From: Paraburkholderia sp.
GTDB lineage: Bacteria; Pseudomonadota; Gammaproteobacteria; Burkholderiales; Burkholderiaceae
Length of the DNA: 64,000 bases
Direction: 5' to 3'
Assembly: GCF_024281035.1 (NCBI RefSeq)
Contig: NZ_JAMXLH010000037.1
Coordinates: 1 to 64,000, forward strand
This document shows, piece by piece, positions 19,329-27,420 of this stretch (the first letter of the stretch is position 1; each line of letters begins with the position of its first letter). The notes under the pieces are model-generated. The model was not told where the DNA came from, ran no database searches, and saw nothing but the letters and a program-made list of their open reading frames with translations. Both the position numbers and the translations under genes were made by a program.

Positions 19329-19826
19329 TCAGTCGCGGCGTTCGTAAGTCACGAACGCGAAGTCGAAGTCATTGGGCGGATTGGCGTGCAGCGTCTCGCG
19401 CGACGTTTCGCGCCACAGCGCGGGGTCGGGCGCGGGGAAACTGGCATCGCCCTTGAAGTCGGCGGCGATTTCGGTGACCACGAGCTTGTGGGCAAGCGCG
19501 AGCCCGTCTGCGTAAAGCTGCGCGCCGCCGATCAGAAAGGCCTCGGGCGCCTCGTCCTGCGCCGCGAGCGCGAGCGCCGCTTCGAGGCTCGTCACCGTGT
19601 CGCAGCCGGGAAAGCGCTTCGAGCCGTCGCGCGTGACGACGATGTTGCGCCGTCCGGGCAGCGCGCGGCCGATCGATTCGTGCGTCTTGCGGCCCATGAC
19701 GATGGGCGCGCCCATCGTGGTCCGTTTGAAGAAGGCGAGATCTTCGGGCAGCCGCCAGGGCAGTTCGTTGTCGCGGCCGATCACGCCGTTGCGGGCGCGC
19801 GCGACGATTACCGTGAGGGTTGTCAT
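19329..19826 (-). CDS. folA: Dihydrofolate reductase
   Basis: DHFR, 165 residues, reduces dihydrofolate with NADPH. Motifs: N-terminal [20 protein letters not shown] (substrate site with catalytic Asp/Glu region), [20 protein letters not shown] and [10 protein letters not shown]. It lies 92 bp downstream of the EBP gene that ends the amyloid operon on the same strand, and no strong terminator is visible between them. Its pathway partner thyA is on the other side of the amyloid cluster, in the opposite orientation. Confidence 0.97.
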   Translation of the reverse strand: MTTLTVIVARARNGVIGRDNELPWRLPEDLAFFKRTTMGAPIVMGRKTHESIGRALPGRRNIVVTRDGSKRFPGCDTVTSLEAALALAAQDEAPEAFLIGGAQLYADGLALAHKLVVTEIAADFKGDASFPAPDPALWRETSRETLHANPPNDFDFAFVTYERRD

Positions 19827-19918
19827 CGAATGGAGCAGAGGGTTGGGAACATCGCCCCGATTTTACCCGAGCGCCGCTTTGCCTCTCTCGTGTGCTCGCC
19901 TCGGACCCTGCCGGGGCA

Positions 19919-21526
19919 CTACGGCTCGTTTTCGGCCTCGCCGCCGAAGATCGTTTTTTCGTCGCGCAGGCCATGCGTGCCCATCAGCCGGTAGAGCGTC
20001 ACGCGGGAGATGCCGAGGTCCGCGGCAGCTTCCGCGAGACGGTGGCGATGACGCAGGAGCGCGGCCTCGATCGCGCGCTTCTCGGCCGATTCGCGCGCCT
20101 GCGAGAGCGTCACGGTCTGCTGTGCGGTGAAGTGCGCGAGGTCGAGATCGTCAGCGGTGATCAGCTTGCTCTCGGCCATTACGATCGCGCGCCGCACGCG
20201 GTTGATCAGCTCGCGCACGTTGCCCGGCCAGTTGTAGTTGTACATCGCCTCGATCGCGTCGGGCGCAAAGCCGCGGATCTTGCGCGCGCTGTCCATCTTG
20301 AACTTGTGCAGGATGTGATGCGCGAGGATTTCGATGTCCTTGCCGCGCGCGCGCAGCGGCGGCTCGTCCACGCGCAGCACGCACAGCCGATGAAAGAGGT
20401 CGGCGCGGAAGCCGCCGGTGCGCATCGCGGTTTCGAGATCGACGTGCGTCGCCGAGATGATGCGTACGTCCACCGGAATCTGCTCGTGGCCGCCGAGGCG
20501 CTCGATCTTGCCTTCCTGGAGAAAGCGCAGCAGGCTCGCCTGGCTTTCCATCGGCAGGTCGCCGATTTCATCGAGAAAAAGCGTGCCGCCGTTGGCCGCC
20601 TCGACGCGCCCGATCTTGCGCTGGTTCGCGCCCGTGAACGCGCCGCGCTCGTAGCCGAATAATTCGGATTGCAGAAGATGATGCGGAATCGCGCCGCAGT
20701 TGATCGGCATGAACTGCGCCTTGCGGCGCGACGAGCGCTCGTGGATCGCGAGCGCCGTGAGTTCCTTGCCGGTGCCCGACTCGCCCGAGATGAACACGGT
20801 CGCGTCGGTGCCCGCGACCTTGCGGATCGTGCGAAAGAGCTGCTGCATCGCTTCGCAGGTGCCCACCATTTCGTCTTCGTCCTGGACCGTGGCCGCGGGC
20901 GTGTCGAGGTCGCAGAGCGACACCATGCCGTACGCGTGCGTCATGAGGTAGTCGAGCGTCGCGTTCGTCACCGGCAGATGCACGAAATCGAAGCAGAAGT
21001 GGCGGATCAGCCGGCGCACTTCGGGGTCGATGAGGTGCGCCGCGTCGGTGAGCGCGATCCAGCCGACCTGCTGCAGCCGCAGCACCGCTTCGAGCCCCGC
21101 GCAGTCGCGCAGCGCGAAGCCGGTCAGATCGATGAGACCCGCGTACGCGGGTTCGGGCTTCACGAGCCGCGCCGCCTCGTGGGCGGTGCGCGCCGTCGCC
21201 AGCTCCCAGCCGCGGCTTTTCAGGTAGGCCGAGAGCGCCGCGTCGGGCGTGCGGGCGAGATAGATCAGCGTGCGCACGGGATCCGCCACGGGATCCGAAG
21301 CGGGCTTCGAAGCGGGCTGTGAAGTGGGCTTCGAAGCGGGCTGTGAAGTGGACTGTGAAGCGGGCTGTGAAGCGGGCTTCGACGCGGGCTTTGAAGCCGG
21401 TTGTGTAGCGGGCTCGCCGGTCTCGTGCGTCGCGCCGGGCACATCGGGCGGCCTCGCGATAGCAGGCCGCTGGCCCGCGCCTGCGAGAGGCGTCACGGTG
21501 GCGCTGATGGGAGAGGATTCACGCAC
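19919..21526 (-). CDS. Sigma-54-dependent activator with VpsR-like N-domain (amyloid operon, distal gene)
   Basis: A 535-residue enhancer-binding protein. Residues 85-210 form a VpsR-like receiver-type domain (RTLIYLARTPDAALSAYLKS). The AAA+ domain has Walker A GESGTGKE, the sigma-54 contact loop GAFTGA, Walker [12 protein letters not shown] and the R-finger region. The C-terminal Fis-type helix-turn-helix is [15 protein letters not shown]. Start is GTG 21526, 17 bp after the FapF-like gene, so it is part of the amyloid operon. Residues 40-79 are PAS-K/Q repeats absent from its paralogue at 28512. VpsR-type and BerB-type activators bind cyclic-di-GMP and drive biofilm genes in other species; the same signal here is inferred. 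Confidence 0.9.
   Translation of the reverse strand: MRESSPISATVTPLAGAGQRPAIARPPDVPGATHETGEPATQPASKPASKPASQPASQSTSQPASKPTSQPASKPASDPVADPVRTLIYLARTPDAALSAYLKSRGWELATARTAHEAARLVKPEPAYAGLIDLTGFALRDCAGLEAVLRLQQVGWIALTDAAHLIDPEVRRLIRHFCFDFVHLPVTNATLDYLMTHAYGMVSLCDLDTPAATVQDEDEMVGTCEAMQQLFRTIRKVAGTDATVFISGESGTGKELTALAIHERSSRRKAQFMPINCGAIPHHLLQSELFGYERGAFTGANQRKIGRVEAANGGTLFLDEIGDLPMESQASLLRFLQEGKIERLGGHEQIPVDVRIISATHVDLETAMRTGGFRADLFHRLCVLRVDEPPLRARGKDIEILAHHILHKFKMDSARKIRGFAPDAIEAMYNYNWPGNVRELINRVRRAIVMAESKLITADDLDLAHFTAQQTVTLSQARESAEKRAIEAALLRHRHRLAEAAADLGISRVTLYRLMGTHGLRDEKTIFGGEAENEP
21290..21409 (-). repeat. 12-bp repeats coding for a Pro-Ala-Ser-(Lys/Gln) tract
   Basis: About ten degenerate 12-bp units (on the plus strand GAAGCGGGCTTC or GAAGCGGGCTGT) encode KPAS/QPAS tetrapeptides in the sigma-54 activator. 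They form a likely disordered linker before the VpsR-like domain and are prone to copy-number change. Confidence 0.85.
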
Positions 21527-21543
21527 AATCGTCCTCGTGTTCG

Positions 21544-23019
21544 TCAGAAGGTATAGGGGAACCGCACGCCGACGACGAAGTTCGGCGCGTCGGGCGTGAG
21601 GCCCACGGCGACCGCGCCGTTGATCGTCAGGTGCTTGTTGACCACGTGATTCAAGCCGAAGTTGAGCACCGACGCGGTGGTCTGGCTGCCCGGCACGCTG
21701 GCCCAGGCGCCGCCCGGCGCCTTGGTCTGCGACTGCGGCGAGATCGCCATCGTGTAGGAGATGCTGGCCGAATCCTTGTCGGAGAACGCAAGCGCGACGC
21801 CGCCGCCGAACTGGTAGATGTCGCCGAGCTTCACATCGGCTGGCTCGACTTGCCCGACCACCGACGAAATGTCGGCGAACGAGCGTGCAATGTTGTACGT
21901 GTACGAGAAGCTGCCGAACAGCACGACCGGGTCGTAGGTCTTCAGCACGGACAGGCCGGCCGTGATGTTCCAGAAGCCGGTGCCCGTGGGCAGCCTGGTC
22001 GGCGCGACGAGGTTGGTGTTGTCGGCGCTGATCTGCACGAGCTTGATGCCGAACGGCGAGCTGCCGGTCGGCGTCTTCACGCGCAGGCTGCCGACCACGT
22101 CGGGCAGGTTGTTGGTTTCCTTCAGGAACTGGTAGTAGACCCCGAACGTCACGTCGCCGATGTCGGACGAGTTGACCGAGGCATCGGAGAGCGTGCCCGC
22201 CGCGCCGCCCGCGCCGCCGATGATGAAGCTGCTGTGGCGGTAGATATAGGGCACGTCGACGTCGACGCTGATGCGGTCGGTCAGGCCGTAGCGCGTGTCG
22301 AGATCGGCCTGAAGCTGGTGCGATTTCGTCTCGCCCAGATTGATGTTGCCGAGGAAAATCGCGTCCAGCGCGAGGAAGCCCGAAAGCTGCAGCTGGCGCC
22401 GGTCGTAATACGTGTCGCTGATGCCCCAGTCGAGCGTGAGCCGGCGGTCGAAGAGCGGCGCGTGCTCGCGCTCGACGACAGCCTGCTCGGCCTGGGTGCG
22501 CTGCGGCTGCGCTTCTTTCTGCGTTTCGCCAATCGTGGGATTCACGCCGACGGGCGCGCCCTGTTGCGGGCCGCTCGACGCCGAACCGCCGGTTGCGCCG
22601 CCGCCCGGCCCGGAATCGGGCGAGGGCGGATTGACCGGCACGCCGGTCGCGGTCCCCGTGAGCGAGCCCGGCGCCGTCGCGCCCGGCAGCGCCTGGGCGA
22701 GCGGCGGCAGCGGCATTGGCAGGCCGTCGTCGCCGGGCTGTTCGGCAACCGCCGTATCGGAAGCAGCCGTAGCGGAGGCGGCGCCAGGCACGCCGCGACC
22801 GCGCTGCGCCATCTCCAGATTCGTGACCTGGCGTTCGAGCGACTGGATCTGCTTTTGCTGCTCGTCGACCACACGCATGAGCATGTTGACGCGCTCCTCG
22901 ATCGACTGATTCTGAAGCTCCTGGGCACCCGCCGAATGCGCGAGCACGAGCAGCACGGCGGCTGCGGGGATCGCTGCGAGCTTCGGGCGCGGCGGTCCCG
23001 CCCTGAACATCGTGTTCAT
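21544..23019 (-). CDS. FapF-like outer-membrane amyloid export channel
   Basis: A 491-residue exported protein starting MNTMFRAGPP with a signal peptide ending near residue 32 (AHSAGA). Residues 34-72 are a strong coiled coil (SIEERVNMLMRVVDEQQKQI and on), then a Gly/Pro/Ala-rich linker to about 185. The rest is a beta-barrel pattern with alternating hydrophobic residues and a C-terminal Phe (VGVRFPYTF). Coiled coil, linker and barrel in that order are the known layout of FapF, the trimeric pore for Fap amyloid subunits. It follows the FapE-like gene and precedes the activator gene by 17 bp. Confidence 0.82.
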   Translation of the reverse strand: MNTMFRAGPPRPKLAAIPAAAVLLVLAHSAGAQELQNQSIEERVNMLMRVVDEQQKQIQSLERQVTNLEMAQRGRGVPGAASATAASDTAVAEQPGDDGLPMPLPPLAQALPGATAPGSLTGTATGVPVNPPSPDSGPGGGATGGSASSGPQQGAPVGVNPTIGETQKEAQPQRTQAEQAVVEREHAPLFDRRLTLDWGISDTYYDRRQLQLSGFLALDAIFLGNINLGETKSHQLQADLDTRYGLTDRISVDVDVPYIYRHSSFIIGGAGGAAGTLSDASVNSSDIGDVTFGVYYQFLKETNNLPDVVGSLRVKTPTGSSPFGIKLVQISADNTNLVAPTRLPTGTGFWNITAGLSVLKTYDPVVLFGSFSYTYNIARSFADISSVVGQVEPADVKLGDIYQFGGGVALAFSDKDSASISYTMAISPQSQTKAPGGAWASVPGSQTTASVLNFGLNHVVNKHLTINGAVAVGLTPDAPNFVVGVRFPYTF

Positions 23020-23148
23020 TCTTGTTTCCCCCGGGGTTTCGAGGCGGGTGGCCGACCGGTCGTCGTGCAACCCGCTCCCGCATGTCGCGATGTGCCTCGT
23101 CCCTGCTGTGCCAATCGTGGGGCGCGCACCCGCGCTGCTTTCTCCGTG

Positions 23149-23997
23149 TCAGTGCAAGTTGCGCAACGCCTGCAGTACGCCGGTCTGCCGGATCACGGCG
23201 CCGCCCATCTGCTGCGTATGCAGCGCGAGCGACAACTGATTGGCGACCTGCTGGTTATTCCCTGCGATCTGGAGCAACTGGGCGATGGCGCTTGCCTGTT
23301 GTGCGCCGCCAGGCACGATGTTCTGGGTGGCGATGCCGGCTGGTGTCTGCACCGTTACGTTGATGCTGTTATTGGCGAACGTGATGCCCGCCTGGATGCT
23401 GCCGTTCGCGTTCGTGGCGAACGCCGCGGTCTGGTTGCCCGCGGCCGGGACGCCCGGCTGCGGCGCGCTGCTGCTCACGTTGTTGCCCGCGCCGTTGCTG
23501 TATTCGACGATCGCGCCGTTGGTGCCGACGTTGTTGTTGCCCGCGACCTGCGTGACCTGCGACACGCCGTTGACCGCCACGTTCTGTCCGCCCGCGGCGA
23601 CCGCGGCGGGATCGGCGCCGCTGTTGTGCAGGTTGGTCCCGCGGCTCGTATCGGTGACTCTGGCCGCGGTCTGGATCTGCGCGGTGAGCTGGTTGGCGAA
23701 GTCGCGCGCGACCGTCAGCGCGCCCTGGGCAATGGCCGTGGCGCCATTCGGCAACCGCCATTGGGTCAGCACGCTCAGGACGAAGCCGGAAATCATGTCG
23801 CTGCCGGCGTACTTGCCGCTCTGACTGGCGAGCACGTCGTCGCCGACGCTCTCGCACTGGATGCCGTGCTGCGCGACGCTGCCGGGGCTCAGGAAGGCCG
23901 GCGGCGTCGGGGCGTCGATGCTGCCTGCGCTCGCATGACTGCAGGCCAGCGCGAGGAGCGCTGCCGTGACGCCACGGGGTGAGAGGCTGCGTTTCAT
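23149..23997 (-). CDS. FapE-like secreted protein
   Basis: A 282-residue protein with a signal peptide (MKRSLSPRGVTAALLALACS, cleavage near ASA). I recognise no named domain. It is rich in Asn, Gln, Ala and Gly, with NNxxVGxNG and AGNNQQVANQLSL segments. Residues 52-62 read GDDVLASQSGK, a motif shared in outline with two other proteins of the operon and resembling a C39 cleavage site (Leu at -7, Gly at -2). The position between the C39 peptidase and the FapF-like barrel matches fapE. It lies 15 bp downstream of the peptidase gene. Confidence 0.7.
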   Translation of the reverse strand: MKRSLSPRGVTAALLALACSHASAGSIDAPTPPAFLSPGSVAQHGIQCESVGDDVLASQSGKYAGSDMISGFVLSVLTQWRLPNGATAIAQGALTVARDFANQLTAQIQTAARVTDTSRGTNLHNSGADPAAVAAGGQNVAVNGVSQVTQVAGNNNVGTNGAIVEYSNGAGNNVSSSAPQPGVPAAGNQTAAFATNANGSIQAGITFANNSINVTVQTPAGIATQNIVPGGAQQASAIAQLLQIAGNNQQVANQLSLALHTQQMGGAVIRQTGVLQALRNLH

Positions 23998-24012
23998 GGC
24001 TCGATCAGGACA

Positions 24013-24726
24013 TCAGAACATCACGGCCCGCTCGAGGCCGTAATCGACGAAGGGCGTCGCCGCCGTGCCGTTCGCCAGTGCATTGGCGCGCAGCTTCAGC
24101 GCAAGCGACTCGTTGTTCTGCAGCAAAGGAGAATCCTCCCTGAACGGTTTGCCGAGCACCGCGAAGACGAGACCGTTCCAGGTCTTCGCGAAGTCGCCCT
24201 CGGCGACGATGCGGTTGCCGAGCGCCGGGTCCGCGAGGAAGATGCGCCCGTCTTCGGCATGCTTGACGATCACGAAGTGCTCGTAGCCATTGATGTTCAT
24301 GAGCACGAGCACGGGAATCTGCAGGTGATACAGCGCGTCGGTGTTGACACGAAACCCACGTCCGCGCAGGCCGATCGTTTCGACGAACTTCTTCATGTCG
24401 AGCATCGAAAAGCCGTTCTTCTGGACCACTTCCGGTTTCGAAAACGTCATCATCCGGCGGATCAGCTCCACCTCCGGAATGTCGATGCCGTAGCCGTACT
24501 TGAGGAGGGTCGCGAGCGCCGCCGCGCCGCAGCTGTAGTCGAACTGCTGGGTGACGATGCTGCTGTAACGGATGTCCTTCATCGAGCGGATCGGCAACTT
24601 CACCGGCACGCCGATGAGATTAGTCGCGTCGAGGCTCGACTGTGCGTGGGCGAGCGCACACAACGTGCACGCTGCGAGCGCTGCGACACAAGCCTTCAGC
24701 GCCGGGAACCGGTCGAGCCCGGACAT
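24013..24726 (-). CDS. C39-family cysteine peptidase, FapD-like
   Basis: A 237-residue exported peptidase. After a signal peptide (to about residue 29) comes QQFDYSCGAAALATLL with the catalytic Cys66, and GYEHFVIVKH with His150, then LADPALGNR with Asp166, completing the C39 triad. There is no ABC transporter domain, so this is a free C39 enzyme and not a bacteriocin exporter. FapD, the peptidase of Fap operons, is of this type and is placed between fapC and fapE, as here. Likely substrates are the operon's own secreted proteins that carry Gly at -2 motifs. Confidence 0.88.
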   Translation of the reverse strand: MSGLDRFPALKACVAALAACTLCALAHAQSSLDATNLIGVPVKLPIRSMKDIRYSSIVTQQFDYSCGAAALATLLKYGYGIDIPEVELIRRMMTFSKPEVVQKNGFSMLDMKKFVETIGLRGRGFRVNTDALYHLQIPVLVLMNINGYEHFVIVKHAEDGRIFLADPALGNRIVAEGDFAKTWNGLVFAVLGKPFREDSPLLQNNESLALKLRANALANGTAATPFVDYGLERAVMF

Positions 24727-24746
24727 GGTTGCCTCCTGCCGAAATC

Positions 24747-24775
24747 GCGCCGGCTGCGGACGTCGCAGCCGGCGC
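24747..24775 (-). promoter_or_regulatory. 12-bp GC stem-loop between the FapC-like and FapD-like genes
   Basis: GCGCCGGCTGCG and its exact complement surround a GACGT loop in the 61-bp gap after the FapC-like gene. There is no T-run, so it is not a full terminator. A structure like this could protect the 3' end of the FapC-like message and lower expression of the genes after it. That role is inferred. Confidence 0.6.
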
Positions 24776-24787
24776 GGGTCCTGGCGC

Positions 24788-26194
24788 TTACTTCGATACG
24801 GTCAGCGCAGCGATGGCGAGGCCGTTGTGCTGCACGTTGCCCGCGCCACCGGCGATGTTCACGCCGATGTTGCCGCTTGCGCCGGCGAGCGCGTTCGGCG
24901 CCATCGTGGCGGTGCCGCCGAAGCTGCCGGTGAAGTTCAGGCCGGCCGACTGGCTGCTCTGGTCGGTGGCGACCATCGCTGCGCTACTTGGGGCCGACTT
25001 CTCGATGCTGCTCGATGCGGCGAGGCTGTTGTTCTGCACGTTGCCCACGCCCGCGGCAATATTCACGCCGATATTGCCGCTTGCGCCGGCGAGCGCGTTG
25101 CTGCCGACCGACGCGTTGACGTTGAAGTTCTTGATCTTCGCGTTGCCGGTGGACGACTGGCTGTTGAAGATCTGTGCGTTGCCGAACACATTGCCTGCAT
25201 CGATCATGGCGAGCGATGCTTCGTTGTTCTGCGCGTTGTCGACGCCTTCCGAGATGTTGATGCCGACATTGCCCGAGACGCCTGCGCCGGGCGCGCCGGT
25301 GCCGCCGATATTCGCGTCGAGCGAGCCGGCCGGAATGCCGTTGTAGTGCGTCGTGACCGCGCCGACCGTCGTGACGTCGGTGGTGTTGTCATGCGCCTGC
25401 ACGTTCCAGTTGGCCGCGACCGAGTGCGAGTCGATGGAGCCGGATATCGAATAGCCGCTCGACTGCTCGTGGAAGGCCTGGTGGCCCGAGCCCTCGTTTG
25501 CCGAGAAGCCCCAGACGGCAGCCTGACCGGAACCCTGCGTGCCTTCGAAGTAGCCGCCGATGCCCGAGCCCTTCGCGTAGCTCGACGCGTGGTAGCCGCC
25601 GGAGAAGCCGCCCGCCACATAGCCTCCGCCGCCGCCCCACTGGTTGTCGCCGTAGCTGTAGTGGCCATACGAGCCGCCGGCGTGGCCGCCGCCCGATACA
25701 TGGGCGCCGTGGCTCTGGTTCACGTCGTAGAAGTAGCCGCCGATCCCGGAGCTTTGCTGGCTATATTCGTAGCCCCCGCCTGCCACGCTCGCCTTCTGGT
25801 TCGCGTAGGAATACCCCGATGATTCCTGGAAGCCTTGCGCACCCCCCGATGCCCTGAAATTCGTCTTCGTGACCGAAGCGGACGCGGTGCCGCCGGCGTC
25901 GACCGTCCGCGACGTGTTGTGGACGAAGGTGGTCAGGTGACCCGTCGTGTACGTGCCCACCGGCTGGTTCGGTGTCAGCGTGACGGCGTCGAGGTTGACG
26001 CTCTGCGTGTTGTTGACGACCGCGCCGGTGGTGTTCGACACGTCCACGCAGCCGAACAGCAGGACGCCGCCCCACAGGTCGACGCCTTGATGGATGACGG
26101 TGGAGTTGAAGATGTACGGATCCGTCCCGCCGTGGGCGAAAACGCTGCCCGAGGAGACCGCGAGAACGGCCGCAGCGATGAGAGTGCGCTTCAT
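24788..26194 (-). CDS. FapC-like major amyloid repeat protein
   Basis: A 468-residue secreted protein (signal MKRTLIAAAVLAVSSGSVFA, cleaved before HGG). Three C-terminal repeats are visible near residues 300-335, 360-395 and 425-460. The last two share NALAGASGNIGVNIA then G(V/A)GNVQ(N/H)N, matching the SGNIGVNVAAG...NQQ.N repeats of Pseudomonas FapC. Residues about 110-260 are a Gly/Tyr/Ser/His-rich low-complexity segment with two GSGIGGYF or SSGIGGYF blocks. The C-terminal CxxC of Pseudomonas FapC is absent. It is the largest repeat protein in the operon, so the likely fibre subunit. Confidence 0.85.
   Translation of the reverse strand: MKRTLIAAAVLAVSSGSVFAHGGTDPYIFNSTVIHQGVDLWGGVLLFGCVDVSNTTGAVVNNTQSVNLDAVTLTPNQPVGTYTTGHLTTFVHNTSRTVDAGGTASASVTKTNFRASGGAQGFQESSGYSYANQKASVAGGGYEYSQQSSGIGGYFYDVNQSHGAHVSGGGHAGGSYGHYSYGDNQWGGGGGYVAGGFSGGYHASSYAKGSGIGGYFEGTQGSGQAAVWGFSANEGSGHQAFHEQSSGYSISGSIDSHSVAANWNVQAHDNTTDVTTVGAVTTHYNGIPAGSLDANIGGTGAPGAGVSGNVGINISEGVDNAQNNEASLAMIDAGNVFGNAQIFNSQSSTGNAKIKNFNVNASVGSNALAGASGNIGVNIAAGVGNVQNNSLAASSSIEKSAPSSAAMVATDQSSQSAGLNFTGSFGGTATMAPNALAGASGNIGVNIAGGAGNVQHNGLAIAALTVSK
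24836..25100 (-). repeat. Near-identical direct repeats encoding the FapC-type motifs
   Basis: Segments at about 24836-24900 and 25037-25100 are almost identical over about 60 bp. They encode the second and third GNIGVNIA amyloid repeats. A third, more diverged copy lies near 25200-25290. Confidence 0.8.
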
Positions 26195-26222
26195 GATGTC
26201 GCTCCGATACTGATTTGTTCAG

Positions 26223-26858
26223 TTAGAAAAGAGTGCCCGCCGGGGGACGGAGCACAAAACTGTTCGCCGTAGCATTACCGGCTCCGACGGTCTGGTTCAC
26301 CTGCACGAGACCCGTCGCATTCCTGAATGCGGCACTGCCGATACGCGCTTCACGAATGCCATTGGTCTCGTTCGATCGACCCGGACCCCCGTTCGTCGCT
26401 GCCGCCGCGGACAGTTCCGCATCCGAGGCGACATCCACACCGATCACACCAGTGCCGATCCGCGCACTGTTGCTCTGCGTATTTCCCACGCCCGCAGCCT
26501 GGTTGACCATGACTGCACCCGACGCGTTGGCAAAGGCGCCCTCGCCGATGCTCGCGCTCGCATTGCCGAGGCGCGCCCGCGCGCGTGCGTACTGTTCGCC
26601 GCTGATGCCGTTGACCATGACCGGGCTGCCGCTCGTGACCGTGAGCTGATTGGCCTGCGCGTTGTTGAGGCCGGCTGCCTCGTTGACGGCGACCGCGCCG
26701 AGCGTGCCGTTTGCCGCGCCCGCGCCGATGTCGGCGCTCACGCTGTTGACCGTCTGCGCCTCTGCTTGCACTTGTGCCGCGCCTGCGCAGACGAGGCATG
26801 CGGCGAGGGCGAGCGCTGCCCGCTGCGGCCAGCGCGGACACATGCGGGACGCGCTCAT
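26223..26858 (-). CDS. FapB-like minor amyloid repeat protein
   Basis: A 211-residue secreted protein (signal peptide to about residue 32). Three repeats of about 31 residues at 44-74, 104-134 and 173-203 share IG.GAFANASGAVMVNQAAG then GN.Q.N. The VNQAAG/N.Q.N core is the same logic as the FapC repeats but with Val-Asn-Gln in place of Gly-Val-Asn. In Pseudomonas, FapB is a smaller three-repeat homologue of FapC thought to nucleate fibres. Its ATG overlaps the preceding gene's stop by 4 bp (ATGA). Confidence 0.8.
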   Translation of the reverse strand: MSASRMCPRWPQRAALALAACLVCAGAAQVQAEAQTVNSVSADIGAGAANGTLGAVAVNEAAGLNNAQANQLTVTSGSPVMVNGISGEQYARARARLGNASASIGEGAFANASGAVMVNQAAGVGNTQSNSARIGTGVIGVDVASDAELSAAAATNGGPGRSNETNGIREARIGSAAFRNATGLVQVNQTVGAGNATANSFVLRPPAGTLF

Positions 26859-27361
26859 TTGAGGGCTCCGAGGGCGGCGGCGAGCGGTGCGAGCGCGCCG
26901 CTCACGCCGGACGAGATCGTGTTGCCGATACCGCCCGTCTGGGCGCCTGCGCCCATCGCCACAGTGCTGCCGGTGTTCCGGCCGCTCAGGATGCCGGTGA
27001 GCGCCTGCATGCCCGCGGCGTTGGCGTTGTTGGCCGGGCCGCCCGGCGCGACGCCGGCGGAGCCGCGTGCGTTCGTGAGATCGGCGTCGGAGGCGACGGC
27101 GGCCATCGCCGGATCGAAGCCGCTGGCGGGGAAGGTGGTCGCGCGCACGGCGACCGGATCCTGGCGCTTCGGCACGTTGGCGAAGGCGCTGCGCGGAGTG
27201 ATGTCGCGCGCGACGATGATGTCGCCTGGATTCTCGCCCTGTTGCGCCGCGGCGACGGCTGAAACACCGACCGCAAGGAATCCGCAGACAACTGCGGCGC
27301 CCCTGGCCGAACGCCGGGTGTGGGCCGGTGTCGTGATGCAGGCTGGCATGCTGGTCTCCAA
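26855..27361 (-). CDS. Secreted accessory protein of the amyloid operon (FapA position)
   Basis: A 168-residue protein with a signal peptide (cleavage near residue 39, AVAAAQ). No known domain. Mature segments include NPGDIIVARDITPRSAFANV and a Gly/Ala-rich C-terminus. Residues 92-101 read DADLTNARGS, another site with Leu at -7 and Gly at -2. It is directly upstream of, and translationally coupled to, the FapB-like gene, where Pseudomonas has fapA (a regulator of FapB/FapC secretion). Sequence similarity to FapA is not evident by eye, so this is position only. Confidence 0.6.
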   Translation of the reverse strand: METSMPACITTPAHTRRSARGAAVVCGFLAVGVSAVAAAQQGENPGDIIVARDITPRSAFANVPKRQDPVAVRATTFPASGFDPAMAAVASDADLTNARGSAGVAPGGPANNANAAGMQALTGILSGRNTGSTVAMGAGAQTGGIGNTISSGVSGALAPLAAALGALK

Positions 27362-27364
27362 CGA

Positions 27365-27396
27365 GTCCGGCCTGCGTGGCTCACGCCATGCCGGAC
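27365..27396 (-). promoter_or_regulatory. Stem-loop between the first two genes of the amyloid operon
   Basis: GTCCGGC pairs with GCCGGAC, with an inner GCGTG/CACGC stem. It lies in the 59-bp gap between the 181-residue and 168-residue protein genes. No T-run follows, so it is more likely an RNA-stability or translation element than a terminator. Confidence 0.45.
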
Positions 27397-27420
27397 GCCG
27401 TTCCGCGCTAGCGGCCCGGT

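Noticed and set aside
24013..24726. C39 peptidase as part of a bacteriocin system
   Set aside because: There is no ABC transporter or small peptide gene, and the neighbours are amyloid repeat proteins and a barrel, which fits FapD better.
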